From NCBI RefSeq assembly GCF_021183825.1, contig NZ_CP089211.1, positions 1,116,001 to 1,180,000 on the forward strand: a stretch of DNA of 64,000 nt, in the 5' to 3' direction. The position numbers were made by a program, and so were the translations under genes. The DNA comes from Sinomicrobium kalidii. Its GTDB lineage: Bacteria; Bacteroidota; Bacteroidia; Flavobacteriales; Flavobacteriaceae. Within the stretch, counting starts at the first letter, position 1. Each line of letters begins with the position of its first letter. The notes under the pieces are model-generated. The model was not told the origin of the DNA and ran no database searches. It saw nothing but the letters and a program-made list of their open reading frames with translations. Positions 8,625-16,802 of this stretch are shown piece by piece.

Positions 8625-10007
8625 CTAATTGAAAATAATATCGCTGTATCTGGCCCGCACCGTGATTTGCCTGTCGGAACCACTGTTTTGATGATAGCCT
8701 TTTATCTCGGTATTGCCTTTCTCTACTGTAGTCGATACTTTTAATCCCGGAGGGATTTTTATATTCGAATCCTCCCCGTTGAAAAACAGCCGGAACCCGG
8801 ATTCGGGTAATACGATCATTGCATTGGTATTGTCCAGCACCAGGTCCAGCCTGTTAAAGTTCCTGCCAATGTTCTTCACCTCCAGACTACCGAAACTCCC
8901 CTGGATATGTCCGCTGTGCAACAGGTTTTCTACGGTAACATCCGAGGAATTGGATATAAGTTCCAGGCTGCTTACGTTTTCCAGGTCAACTTCCTTTACG
9001 TAGTTAACCTTGAGTTTACCCCCGTTCCAGTTGTGTACCAGAACGGGAGCATATGATGTTTCGATGGAGGTCTCTTTTCCGTTAACCCGGTTGGCCCTGA
9101 GGCTGGCATGTGACAGGGTGGCCCGTATGTTTTCCGAGTTTTCGGCCAGTTTTACTTCGCCGTGGCGCACATTCATTTTCAGCTTTGCCCCCTTTGGCAT
9201 TTTGATCAGGATACGTTTCTTTACATTCACTTCCTTCTCTTTTCCGTCACTGTAGAAATAAAATATGGAGGGTGCCTGATCTCCTGCCTCTTCCCGGACC
9301 TTAATGGCCTGTTTCCTTGCCTTTTCGGCAGCCTGCCGGGCTTTTTCCGCATGCTCCTTTATTTTTTCCCGGTCTATTTTTATCTTCTTCGCATTTTCCT
9401 CTACCTCTTCCCGGTGTGCTTCCATCTTCTTCTTCCAGGATTCCATCTGTTTTTTAAATTTTTCGTCAAAAGTCTCTTCCCACTTCTTTTTCCATTCTTC
9501 CATGTACTTGTCTCCTTCCTTTTTATAGGCCTCATAGTCAAAAGAGAGATTGGTCATATCCAGTACTTGCGGAGGCATCGGGGGTACGGGAGGAACAGGT
9601 ATATCCGCAAAGTCGGGAATATCCGGCATCTCCGGAATTTCGGGCATATCGGGCAGCACAAAGTTAAAGTTCATCCCGTCTGCATCGGCTATCCATATAT
9701 TGCCGGGGCGGGTAGCGACAGAAATCCTCTTTTTATCCCCCGTAGCCTTAAATTCCCAGCTTTCCAAATATTTTTCGGCTTCTTCACGGCTTATACCTCC
9801 CACTTCAATAGTGGCCAGCACTTCTACCGTGTTTCTATCCCAGGTTTCAAACTCCACATCGGTATGACTGGTGTTTACTTCGATAGTAACATCCGGGTTA
9901 ACCTCGAAACTTTCCCGAAAAGTCTCGGTTTCTTTCTGTGCCTGCACATGTACGGTAAAAAGCCATACGAACAACAGGCTAAACCTGTAAATCAGATCTT
10001 TCTTCAT
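8625..10007 (-). CDS. Secreted DUF4097-like beta-repeat protein with charged coiled coil
   Basis: This 460-aa exported protein (signal peptide ends near VHVQAQ) has three parts. The N-terminal and C-terminal parts are beta-strand rich, with motifs such as LKMNVRHGEVKLAE that fit DUF4097 adhesin-like repeats. Between them lies a Pro-rich stretch (MPEIPEMPDIPDFADIPVPP) and a long Lys/Glu coiled coil at about residues 165-245. It is the third gene of a sigma/anti-sigma operon, with a 29-bp start overlap. It may be an envelope-stress effector; this role is inference. Confidence 0.75.
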   Translation of the reverse strand: MKKDLIYRFSLLFVWLFTVHVQAQKETETFRESFEVNPDVTIEVNTSHTDVEFETWDRNTVEVLATIEVGGISREEAEKYLESWEFKATGDKKRISVATRPGNIWIADADGMNFNFVLPDMPEIPEMPDIPDFADIPVPPVPPMPPQVLDMTNLSFDYEAYKKEGDKYMEEWKKKWEETFDEKFKKQMESWKKKMEAHREEVEENAKKIKIDREKIKEHAEKARQAAEKARKQAIKVREEAGDQAPSIFYFYSDGKEKEVNVKKRILIKMPKGAKLKMNVRHGEVKLAENSENIRATLSHASLRANRVNGKETSIETSYAPVLVHNWNGGKLKVNYVKEVDLENVSSLELISNSSDVTVENLLHSGHIQGSFGSLEVKNIGRNFNRLDLVLDNTNAMIVLPESGFRLFFNGEDSNIKIPPGLKVSTTVEKGNTEIKGYHQNSGSDRQITVRARYSDIIFN

Positions 10008-10575
10008 CTTTTTTGTTTTTGAGTTCCTGTAATTTTTCTTTTAAACGATAGAGCAGCTGCAACCGCATTTTCAAGTTATCGATCAGGGCGGTTACCGTCT
10101 GTTCGTTGGGCCCCACGTTGTTCAGCTCCCGGTTGAGCGCCTGATATTCTTCATTGAGTTCGGCCAGCCTGTCCATATACCCTTTGAAAAGCCTTTTGTC
10201 CTTTTCATCCACCTCAATACGCGACAACTCCCAGTTTATGGCTGTCATGTAATAATCTTCCACCTTTTTCAGATCGGGGGAAAGGTCGCCCAGGGAAATC
10301 CGGCCGGCCGGTTCGTCCGGATTCCCGGTATCGGTAATCACGGGGTTATCTGTTCGGGGAGTTCCGGTTTCGCGTATGGCGTAAAACGCAACGCCGATCC
10401 CTATAAGTAGCAAAACGGAAGCTGCAATTTTCCGGGCCTGCGAAAAATATCTTCTTTTAATTTTCTTTTCCGGCAAGTCATGCTTCAATCTTGATAAAAA
10501 CCGTTCTTCATGCCCTTCCGGCATTTTACCGGAGGATTCGTATGCCTTTTTCAACATTTTCCTTAGGTCTTTCAT
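9979..10575 (-). CDS. Anti-sigma-factor-like membrane protein
   Basis: This 198-aa single-pass protein has a charged cytoplasmic N-terminus (about 47 residues), one helix (IAASVLLLIGIGVAFYAI) and a periplasmic domain predicted to be alpha-helical (LNEEYQALNRELNNVGP, LKMRLQLLYRLKEKLQEL). The architecture and its position 56 bp downstream of an ECF sigma gene suggest it holds that sigma factor inactive. No zinc-finger anti-sigma motif is visible. Its last 29 bp overlap the next gene, suggesting translational coupling. Confidence 0.75.
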   Translation of the reverse strand: MKDLRKMLKKAYESSGKMPEGHEERFLSRLKHDLPEKKIKRRYFSQARKIAASVLLLIGIGVAFYAIRETGTPRTDNPVITDTGNPDEPAGRISLGDLSPDLKKVEDYYMTAINWELSRIEVDEKDKRLFKGYMDRLAELNEEYQALNRELNNVGPNEQTVTALIDNLKMRLQLLYRLKEKLQELKNKKDEERSDLQV

Positions 10576-10631
10576 AAGCCTGTATCCTGTTTATACTATT
10601 GTCCGGCAGCTAAAATCCGGCAATTTTATTT

Positions 10632-11171
10632 TTATACCTGTTTGTACTCCTCCAGCATTTCCCGCAGCTTCTTTTTGGCACGGAAGAGTAATGTTCTTGA
10701 ATTCACTTCGGTAATCCCCAGTATTTCGGATATTTCCTCGTGGTCGTATCCTTCCACCAGGAACAACATTACTACATGCCTGCTGCTTTCGGGCAACCGT
10801 TCCATGGCACGGATCACTGTTTGCTGTGTAACGCTGTCTTCCACCAGCCACTCCGACGGTCCTTCTTCCGCTACTTCATGCAATACGTCTTCTACAGACA
10901 GCCACCGCTCTTTTTTACGTTTTATGTTGTCCAGACAGTGATTGATCACAATGCGTTTTAACCATGCCCCGAAAGTCACTTCCCTCTTGTACTGGTCCAG
11001 TTTCTGAAAAGCCTTTATAAAAGCTTCCTGCACGGCATCTTCGGCGTCTTCCCGGTTGTCCAGGTAACGTTTGGCCACACAGAACATGGCATCACAATAT
11101 TGCCTGTACAGCTTTAATTGTGCCTTGTGGTCGTTATTTTTACACTTTTCGATGAGATCTGTCTGAAACAT
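10632..11171 (-). CDS. ECF-type RNA polymerase sigma factor
   Basis: Sigma-70 family ECF factor of 179 aa. Region 2 (residues about 17-85) includes YLDNREDAEDAVQEAFIKAF and FGAWLKRIVINHCLDNIKR. Region 4 (about 118-170) contains MERLPESSRHVVMLFLVEG and the HTH HEEISEILGITEVNSRTLLFRAKKKL. It heads the sigma, anti-sigma and DUF4097-like operon. An AAC-N16-CGTC element about 67 bp upstream suggests autoregulation. Confidence 0.93.
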   Translation of the reverse strand: MFQTDLIEKCKNNDHKAQLKLYRQYCDAMFCVAKRYLDNREDAEDAVQEAFIKAFQKLDQYKREVTFGAWLKRIVINHCLDNIKRKKERWLSVEDVLHEVAEEGPSEWLVEDSVTQQTVIRAMERLPESSRHVVMLFLVEGYDHEEISEILGITEVNSRTLLFRAKKKLREMLEEYKQV

Positions 11172-11237
11172 TCCGGCCGGTCTGTTGAACTTTTATTTTT
11201 TACTTCATATTAAATCCGCATGGCTTTCATCTTTATA

Positions 11238-11260
11238 GACGATATAAAAAACCCGGTGTT
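11238..11260 (-). promoter_or_regulatory. ECF-type promoter candidate (AAC-N16-CGTC)
   Basis: On the minus strand AAC (11258-11260) is followed after exactly 16 bp by CGTC (11238-11241). AAC-N16/17-CGTC is the common layout of promoters used by many ECF sigma factors and would give a roughly 60-nt leader before the sigma gene. The same bases include TTATAGACGA (11233-11242), the left part of the TetR operator found nearby. An operator half-site is the alternative reading. Confidence 0.45.
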
Positions 11261-11428
11261 GCAATTTTTAGCAAATTTTATAACTTTGTCCTCAACAAGA
11301 TACGCAAAAAATCGCATCACCCTAAATCAAAAATCATCATAAACAAAAGAAATACAACGGATTACACACAAAAATGATCTTTTGTAAATCTTTTAATCCT
11401 CTTCTTATAAAAAATTTAACAATAGGGA

Positions 11429-11461
11429 TTTGGATTTTATAGACGACCGGTCATATATTTG
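11429..11461 (+). promoter_or_regulatory. tetR promoter with embedded operator
   Basis: TTTG (11429-11432), a 21-bp spacer and TATATTTG (11454-11461) match the Bacteroidota -33/-7 promoter exactly. The spacer holds the operator-like sequence 11437-11453, with palindromic core GACCGGTC (11445-11452). A repressor there would block RNA polymerase directly, so the regulator probably represses itself. Confidence 0.75.
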
Positions 11462-11482
11462 TCCCGTCAAATTAAGGAGACC

Positions 11483-12079
11483 TTGTCAGAAACCGTCAGA
11501 CATAAAGAAAAAACCGCATTCCTTCTGGAAAAAGGCCTGGAATTGCTTTGGTTTAAAGGGTATAACGGTACCAGTGTCAACGATATTGTCAAGGTGGCCG
11601 ATGTACCTAAAGGTTCTTTTTATTTTTATTTTGACTCCAAGGAAGACTTTGCCGTAAAAGCGCTCGACAGGTATTTTACGCTGAAAAGGGAAGCTACGGC
11701 AGAAATGCTGGAGGATGAATCCATTCCGCCTTCACAACGGCTCTACAATTATTACGACAAGCGCGTTACGATAATGAAAGAGCAACTGAAATGTACCCTG
11801 GGCTGTATGGCGTGTAATATCGGCAACGAAATGGCCGAACACAGTGAGAGAATACGCCTTACCGTGGTGAACCATGAAGAAAGGATAAGGCGGCAGATCA
11901 TTGATGTGGTAATAGCCGCCCAAATGAACGAAGAAATAGACCATACCGTCAACCCGGATAAAATAGTTGCATTTATCGAAGATGCTTACAAAGGGATGCT
12001 CATCTCCATGAAATCAAGCCAGAGTGCCGAACCTTTGGACAATTTTTTATTTTTTCTAAAGACCCTCATACTGAAATAA
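11483..12079 (+). CDS. TetR-family repressor of the adjacent RND pump
   Basis: Regulator of 198 aa. The HTH is near residues 24-44 (GTSVNDIVKVADVPKGSFYFYF). The ligand domain contains the cysteine-rich stretch CTLGCMACNIGNEMAEHSERI, reminiscent of redox- or electrophile-sensing TetR proteins. The frame is open to a TTG at 11459, but that codon overlaps the -7 box, so it cannot lie on the mRNA. TTG at 11483, three bases after AAGGAGA (11474-11480, partly overlapping), is preferred. Identical operator-like 17-mers precede this gene and the pump operon. Confidence 0.85.
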   Translation: MSETVRHKEKTAFLLEKGLELLWFKGYNGTSVNDIVKVADVPKGSFYFYFDSKEDFAVKALDRYFTLKREATAEMLEDESIPPSQRLYNYYDKRVTIMKEQLKCTLGCMACNIGNEMAEHSERIRLTVVNHEERIRRQIIDVVIAAQMNEEIDHTVNPDKIVAFIEDAYKGMLISMKSSQSAEPLDNFLFFLKTLILK

Positions 12080-12093
12080 TTTTTTTTCGTCAA

Positions 12094-12110
12094 TTATAGA
12101 CGACCGGTCA
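12094..12110 (+). promoter_or_regulatory. Second TetR operator copy, upstream of pump operon
   Basis: TTATAGACGACCGGTCA is identical over 17 bp to 11437-11453. It begins 15 bp after the tetR stop and 221 bp before the adaptor gene. No TAnnTTTG box follows at the spacing seen in the first copy, so the exact pump promoter is not resolved. Confidence 0.75.
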
Positions 12111-12267
12111 ACTTAACACAAACACCAAACTAAAATCCAGAAACGCTATGAAACATTCCGCACCACACATTCTCAAGACTTTGTAAAAGTACCCCGGGGT
12201 ATTTCCCGGGTAAATCCATTCACTAAACATTATTCGTAAGATCAAACAGATGACACGGGGAAGGAAT

Positions 12268-12287
12268 CCCGATTTTCGTGTATCGGG
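12268..12287 (+). terminator. Terminator-like hairpin in pump leader
   Basis: CCCGAT (12268-12273) pairs with ATCGGG (12282-12287) over an 8-nt loop and is followed by TATTTTCTTTT. It lies between the second operator and the adaptor gene, 27 bp before its ATG, so it could attenuate the operon. The stem is short (6 bp), and it may simply be an inefficient terminator. Confidence 0.4.
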
Positions 12288-12314
12288 TATTTTCTTTTCC
12301 AAAAACTAAACGCT

Positions 12315-13502
12315 ATGAAAAAACACAACATCCAAAGCATAGGGATAGTACTATCCATGTCCCTGCTGATCACCTCGGCTATAGTATCCTGCAGCAATAG
12401 CACTGCCGCGGAACAGGGGCCTCAGGCTCTGGCCACCCCGTACATAATCCCGTCTACGGAAAAAATCACCGACTGGAGCGAATATATCGGTCGCTTCGAG
12501 GCGTCAGAACGTGTAGAGATCCGTTCACGGGTCGACGGCTATATCCAATCGGTTAATTTCCGCGACGGGGATGTCGTAAAAAAGGGACAGACCCTGTTTG
12601 TCATAGACCAGCGTCCTTTTTATACGGCCCTGAAACAGGCGGAAGCCGATAAATTACAGGCCGAGGCCGATCTCCTTCGTACTCAAAGTGATTATGACCG
12701 TATTGCATCTGTCCAGGATTCAAGGGCAGTATCGGCTGAAGAAGTAGAACAGCGCAAACAAATCGCTAAATCTGCTGAGGCCAGGCTTATGGCTGCCAAT
12801 GCCAGGCTGGAGGAAGCACGCCTCAACCTCGGCTATACCGAGATCAAGGCGCCCATCACAGGGAAAATCAGTGAAGATTTTGTAAACCGGGGAAACTATA
12901 TTACCGGCGGTGCGGCGAATGCCACACTACTGACCACGGTCCTCGCTGTAGATCCCATTCATTTTTATTTTGAAGGTAATGAAGATGATTTTGCACGCTT
13001 TCATTCTTCCCGGGGAGCGAACGGAGAAAGAACGAAAACTCACAAACCGGTAGTTGTTAAACTTTCTTCCGAAGACAGTTATTCTCGCGAAGGATATATG
13101 GATTTCGTAGACAATGAAATTCAGCGAAATACCGGAACCATACGGGGCAGGGCCGTATTTAAAAATCCCGACATGCAACTTGAGGCAGGGATGTTCGGAC
13201 GGTTGCGGTTGCTGGAAAAAAACAGGACCGATGCCATTCTCATCCCGGAAAAAGCTATAAGCAGCAGTCAGTCGCAAAAGATTGTATATACGATAGGACC
13301 CGACAGCACCGTACAGGTAAAACCGGTAAAACTGGGGAAACTGTACCGCGAAAAATACAGGATCATTACCGGCGGACTCACAACAGAAGATCGTATAATC
13401 ACAGGCAATCTTCTTAAAGTACGACCGGGAATGAAAGTCCGGCCCCAACAGCAGTCTTTTGCAGTAAAGCAACAGGATAGCATTTCTGTCGCCTCACGTT
13501 AG
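12315..13502 (+). CDS. RND efflux periplasmic adaptor (MFP) lipoprotein
   Basis: HlyD/AcrA-type adaptor of 395 aa that bridges the inner-membrane pump and the outer-membrane channel. A lipoprotein signal ends at Cys26 (IVSC). The barrel-sandwich halves are EIRSRVDGYIQSVNFRDGDVVKKGQ and LGYTEIKAPITGKISEDFV, with a helical hairpin between them (about 115-160). The C-terminal membrane-proximal domain is complete. It is the first gene of the TetR-controlled operon. Drug specificity cannot be read from sequence. Confidence 0.93.
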   Translation: MKKHNIQSIGIVLSMSLLITSAIVSCSNSTAAEQGPQALATPYIIPSTEKITDWSEYIGRFEASERVEIRSRVDGYIQSVNFRDGDVVKKGQTLFVIDQRPFYTALKQAEADKLQAEADLLRTQSDYDRIASVQDSRAVSAEEVEQRKQIAKSAEARLMAANARLEEARLNLGYTEIKAPITGKISEDFVNRGNYITGGAANATLLTTVLAVDPIHFYFEGNEDDFARFHSSRGANGERTKTHKPVVVKLSSEDSYSREGYMDFVDNEIQRNTGTIRGRAVFKNPDMQLEAGMFGRLRLLEKNRTDAILIPEKAISSSQSQKIVYTIGPDSTVQVKPVKLGKLYREKYRIITGGLTTEDRIITGNLLKVRPGMKVRPQQQSFAVKQQDSISVASR

Positions 13503-13532
13503 GCTAAACTCACATATCAATTTTCAGTCGCC

Positions 13533-13620
13533 CTCCCGGTACCGAAATTCCCGGGAGAACGACATTATTATCTGATTTTGAACTGTCCAATAAACGGAAA
13601 GGCTGTTCAACGGCCTTTCC
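13533..13620 (+). other. Two hairpins between adaptor and pump genes
   Basis: CTCCCGG (13533-13539) pairs with CCGGGAG (13551-13557), and GGAAAGGC (13596-13603) pairs with GCCTTTCC (13613-13620). Neither is followed by a clear T-run. They occupy the 140-bp gap before the pump gene and may set relative expression of adaptor and pump. Confidence 0.45.
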
Positions 13621-13642
13621 ATATCTAAAAAGCAACGCGTAT

Positions 13643-16600
13643 ATGAAATTCAGTCACACCTTTATAAAAAGGCCGATCCTATCCATTGTCATCTCCATAT
13701 TACTGATGATTGTAGGGGGGCTGGCCTATTTTTCACTTCCCATATCGCAATACCCGGAAGTAGCCCCTCCCACGGTAGTGGTACGGGCCACTTACCCGGG
13801 AGCGAGTGCGGAAACCATTTCCAAAACCGTAGCCACACCCCTGGAACAGGAAATCAACGGGGTGGAAGGCATGATATATATGCTTTCCCAGGCCACCAAT
13901 GACGGTTCCCTGGAGATTACCGTGACCTTTAAACAGGGCGTAGATGTAGACAATGCCCAGGTTCTTGTACAAAACCGGGTGGCCATAGCCGAACCGCGCC
14001 TTCCCGAACAGGTAAGACGATTGGGAATTACCACCGTAAAAAGTTCCCCGGACCTCATGATGGTGATCCACATGATATCACCGGACAACTCCTATGACCA
14101 GACCTATCTGGCCAACTACGCCAACTTTCAGATCATAGACCGGTTGTCGCGTATAGACGGAATAGGTGCCGTAAGGATGTTCGGGGGCGACCAGTATTCC
14201 ATGCGTATATGGCTCAATCCAGACCTGATCGCCACCATGGACATGACACCCAATGAAATACTCACTGCCCTGCGTTCCCAGAACGTACAGATTGCAGGAG
14301 GAACACTGAATCAGCAGCCACTCACCGATCAAAATGCCTTTGAGATCAATGTACAGACCCAGGGAAGGCTCAACACCATCGAAGAATTTGAGAATATCAT
14401 TGTTCGGAACGGTGAACAGGGCGAACTGGTACGTGTCAAGGATATAGGACGAGTAGAACTCGGGGCCGCCAGTTATGCCACCAAGGGATACCTGAGTGAA
14501 TACCCGGCCGTGGCCCTTCCCGTTTTTCAGCGACCGGGAACCAATGCCCTGGAAACCGCAGATGCCATAAAAGCCACCATGAAAGAGGCCGCCAAGGACT
14601 TTCCGGAAGGCATAGAATACCGGATAGCCTACAACCCTACCGAATTTATTGAACAATCCATAGATGAAGTGGGGCATACCATTTACGAAGCCGTGATTCT
14701 GGTAGTCCTGGTTATCATCCTGTTCCTGCAAACCTGGCGGGCTGCGATTATTCCCATTCTGGCCATCCCGGTATCGCTCATCGGTACCTTTGCCGTAATG
14801 CAGGCCCTGGGTTATTCACTGAACTACCTGACCCTTTTCGGACTGGTACTGGCTATCGGTATCGTGGTGGATGATGCTATTGTCGTGGTGGAAAACATGG
14901 AACGGAACCTTCGGGAAGGCCTGGGCGTCAAAAAAGCAGCCAGAAAAACCATGGACGAAGTAGGAGGAGCGCTTATAGCTATGGGGCTGGTCCTCGTAGC
15001 CGTATTCCTGCCTACCGCATTCCTGGAAGGGATCAGCGGACAGTTTTACAGCCAGTTCGGGGTAACCATTGCCGTAGCAACCATGATCTCCGTTTTTGTT
15101 TCCCTCAGCCTTAGTCCGGCAATCGCCGCGATCGTGATGAAAAAACACAAAGATGAACACCAGTCACCCGCGACTACGGCAAAATTCGGGTTCATACCCA
15201 GATTCTTTTCCGGATTCAACCGGGTTATGGACAGGGTATCTGACGGATACGGGAAAATAACCGACAGATTTATCCGGATAAGGGGATGGGTACTCCTGAT
15301 ATATGCAGGGCTTATCCTCCTTACCGTATTTACTTTTTTAAAAGTCCCCACCGGGTTTATCCCGCAACAGGACCAGGGGTATTTTATCTCGGTAATCCAA
15401 CTCCCCCCGGGAGCCTCCCTGGAAAGGACTGACAAGGTGGTGAAAAAAGCGATTGACAGTGTCTTGAAAATTGACGGGATCAAGGATGCAGTGGCCTTTA
15501 CGGGTTTCGATGCCGCCACCTTTACCAATTCGTCCAATGCCGGCGTGATATTTCCCGTACTGGAAGATTTTGAGACCAGGAAAGAAAAAGGGATTTCCTA
15601 CGCAGATATTCAGGTCAGGCTGAACGAAAGCCTCGGAATTTTTCAGGATGCATTCGTCGTGGTTATTCCTCCGCCGCCCGTAAGGGGAATAGGAAATGCA
15701 GGAGGTTTTAAAATGATGCTCCAGGACAGAGGGGGACTGGGCAACGAACAATTACTGCAATCCGGGTACCAACTTATGGCCGCGGCCAACCAGGACCCTG
15801 TACTCAGCGATGTATTCACATTTTTCAATACCGGTTCGCCACAGTTGTTTTTTGACCTGGATAAAGAGCGGGCCCAAAAACTGGGAATTCCCATCGAAGA
15901 AATATCAAGTGCCATAGAAATATACCTGGGATCGGCCTTTGTCAATGATTTTAACCTGCTCGGAAAAACCTTCCGGGTAACGGCCCAGGCCGACGGACAA
16001 TACAGATACGGTCCCGATGACCTTACCCGTATCCGGGTAAGAAACAAGGACGGCAAGATGGTACCTCTTGGCACCATTGGCGAACTCGAAAATATTTCCG
16101 GACCTGCACGGGTACCCCGGTACAACCTCTACCCTGCCCTGGCATTGACCGGAAATGCCACTCCGGGCCACAGTTCCGGAGAAGCCCTCGAAGCCATGGA
16201 AAGACTTGCCGCAGAAGTACTGCCCGAAGGTATCGATTACGAGTGGACCGAGATCGCCTATCAACAAAAGGAATCGGGAAACACGGCGATCATTGCTTTT
16301 TTACTGGCCGTACTGTTCGTCTTTTTATTGCTGGCCGCCCAATATGAAAGTTGGGTACTCCCGCTTGCCGTGATCCTTATCGTCCCCATGTGTTTGCTCT
16401 CTGCTATGTTCGGGGTAGGCATCGTGGGAATGGACAACAATATCCTTACCCAGATCGGGCTGGTGGTATTGGTAGGGCTGGCCAGTAAGAATGCCATCCT
16501 TATTGTAGAGTTTGCCAAGCAACTGGAAGATCGTGGTTACAGCCTCGAAGAAGCAGCCAGGGAAGCGGCCAGGTTACGGCTTCGCCCCATACTGATGACG

Positions 16601-16801
16601 GCATTTGCCTTTATTCTCGGGGTAGTTCCGCTGGTACTGGCATCCGGTGCCGGTGCCGAAATGAGGAGATCGCTGGGTACGGCAGTGTTCAGCGGTATGC
16701 TGGGTGTTACTTTCTTCGGGCTTCTCTTCACCCCGGTGTTCTATGTCATATGTAGAAGACTGGCCATTAAAAAAACAAAATCTATCGACGTAAAAGCATA
16801 A
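13643..16801 (+). CDS. RND multidrug efflux pump, HAE1/AcrB type
   Basis: Inner-membrane proton-driven pump of 1052 aa, the expected full length. The N-terminus FIKRPILSIVISILLMIVGG is typical AcrB-like TM1. The proton-relay Asp pair is in GIVVDDAIVVVENMERN (TM4), and the TM10 Lys is in SKNAILIVEFAKQL. Two large periplasmic loops are present. The outer-membrane factor gene starts 1 bp after the stop. Substrates are unknown. Confidence 0.96.
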   Translation: MKFSHTFIKRPILSIVISILLMIVGGLAYFSLPISQYPEVAPPTVVVRATYPGASAETISKTVATPLEQEINGVEGMIYMLSQATNDGSLEITVTFKQGVDVDNAQVLVQNRVAIAEPRLPEQVRRLGITTVKSSPDLMMVIHMISPDNSYDQTYLANYANFQIIDRLSRIDGIGAVRMFGGDQYSMRIWLNPDLIATMDMTPNEILTALRSQNVQIAGGTLNQQPLTDQNAFEINVQTQGRLNTIEEFENIIVRNGEQGELVRVKDIGRVELGAASYATKGYLSEYPAVALPVFQRPGTNALETADAIKATMKEAAKDFPEGIEYRIAYNPTEFIEQSIDEVGHTIYEAVILVVLVIILFLQTWRAAIIPILAIPVSLIGTFAVMQALGYSLNYLTLFGLVLAIGIVVDDAIVVVENMERNLREGLGVKKAARKTMDEVGGALIAMGLVLVAVFLPTAFLEGISGQFYSQFGVTIAVATMISVFVSLSLSPAIAAIVMKKHKDEHQSPATTAKFGFIPRFFSGFNRVMDRVSDGYGKITDRFIRIRGWVLLIYAGLILLTVFTFLKVPTGFIPQQDQGYFISVIQLPPGASLERTDKVVKKAIDSVLKIDGIKDAVAFTGFDAATFTNSSNAGVIFPVLEDFETRKEKGISYADIQVRLNESLGIFQDAFVVVIPPPPVRGIGNAGGFKMMLQDRGGLGNEQLLQSGYQLMAAANQDPVLSDVFTFFNTGSPQLFFDLDKERAQKLGIPIEEISSAIEIYLGSAFVNDFNLLGKTFRVTAQADGQYRYGPDDLTRIRVRNKDGKMVPLGTIGELENISGPARVPRYNLYPALALTGNATPGHSSGEALEAMERLAAEVLPEGIDYEWTEIAYQQKESGNTAIIAFLLAVLFVFLLLAAQYESWVLPLAVILIVPMCLLSAMFGVGIVGMDNNILTQIGLVVLVGLASKNAILIVEFAKQLEDRGYSLEEAAREAARLRLRPILMTAFAFILGVVPLVLASGAGAEMRRSLGTAVFSGMLGVTFFGLLFTPVFYVICRRLAIKKTKSIDVKA

Positions 16802-16802
16802 C

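Larger units (their letters stand above)
11172..11482. other. Divergent control region, ECF operon / tetR
   Basis: This 311-bp AT-rich region has no gene. It contains an ECF-type promoter candidate for the leftward sigma operon (11238-11260) and the TetR promoter with its operator (11429-11461). Between them (about 11265-11425) I see only A/T-rich sequence. Confidence 0.7.
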
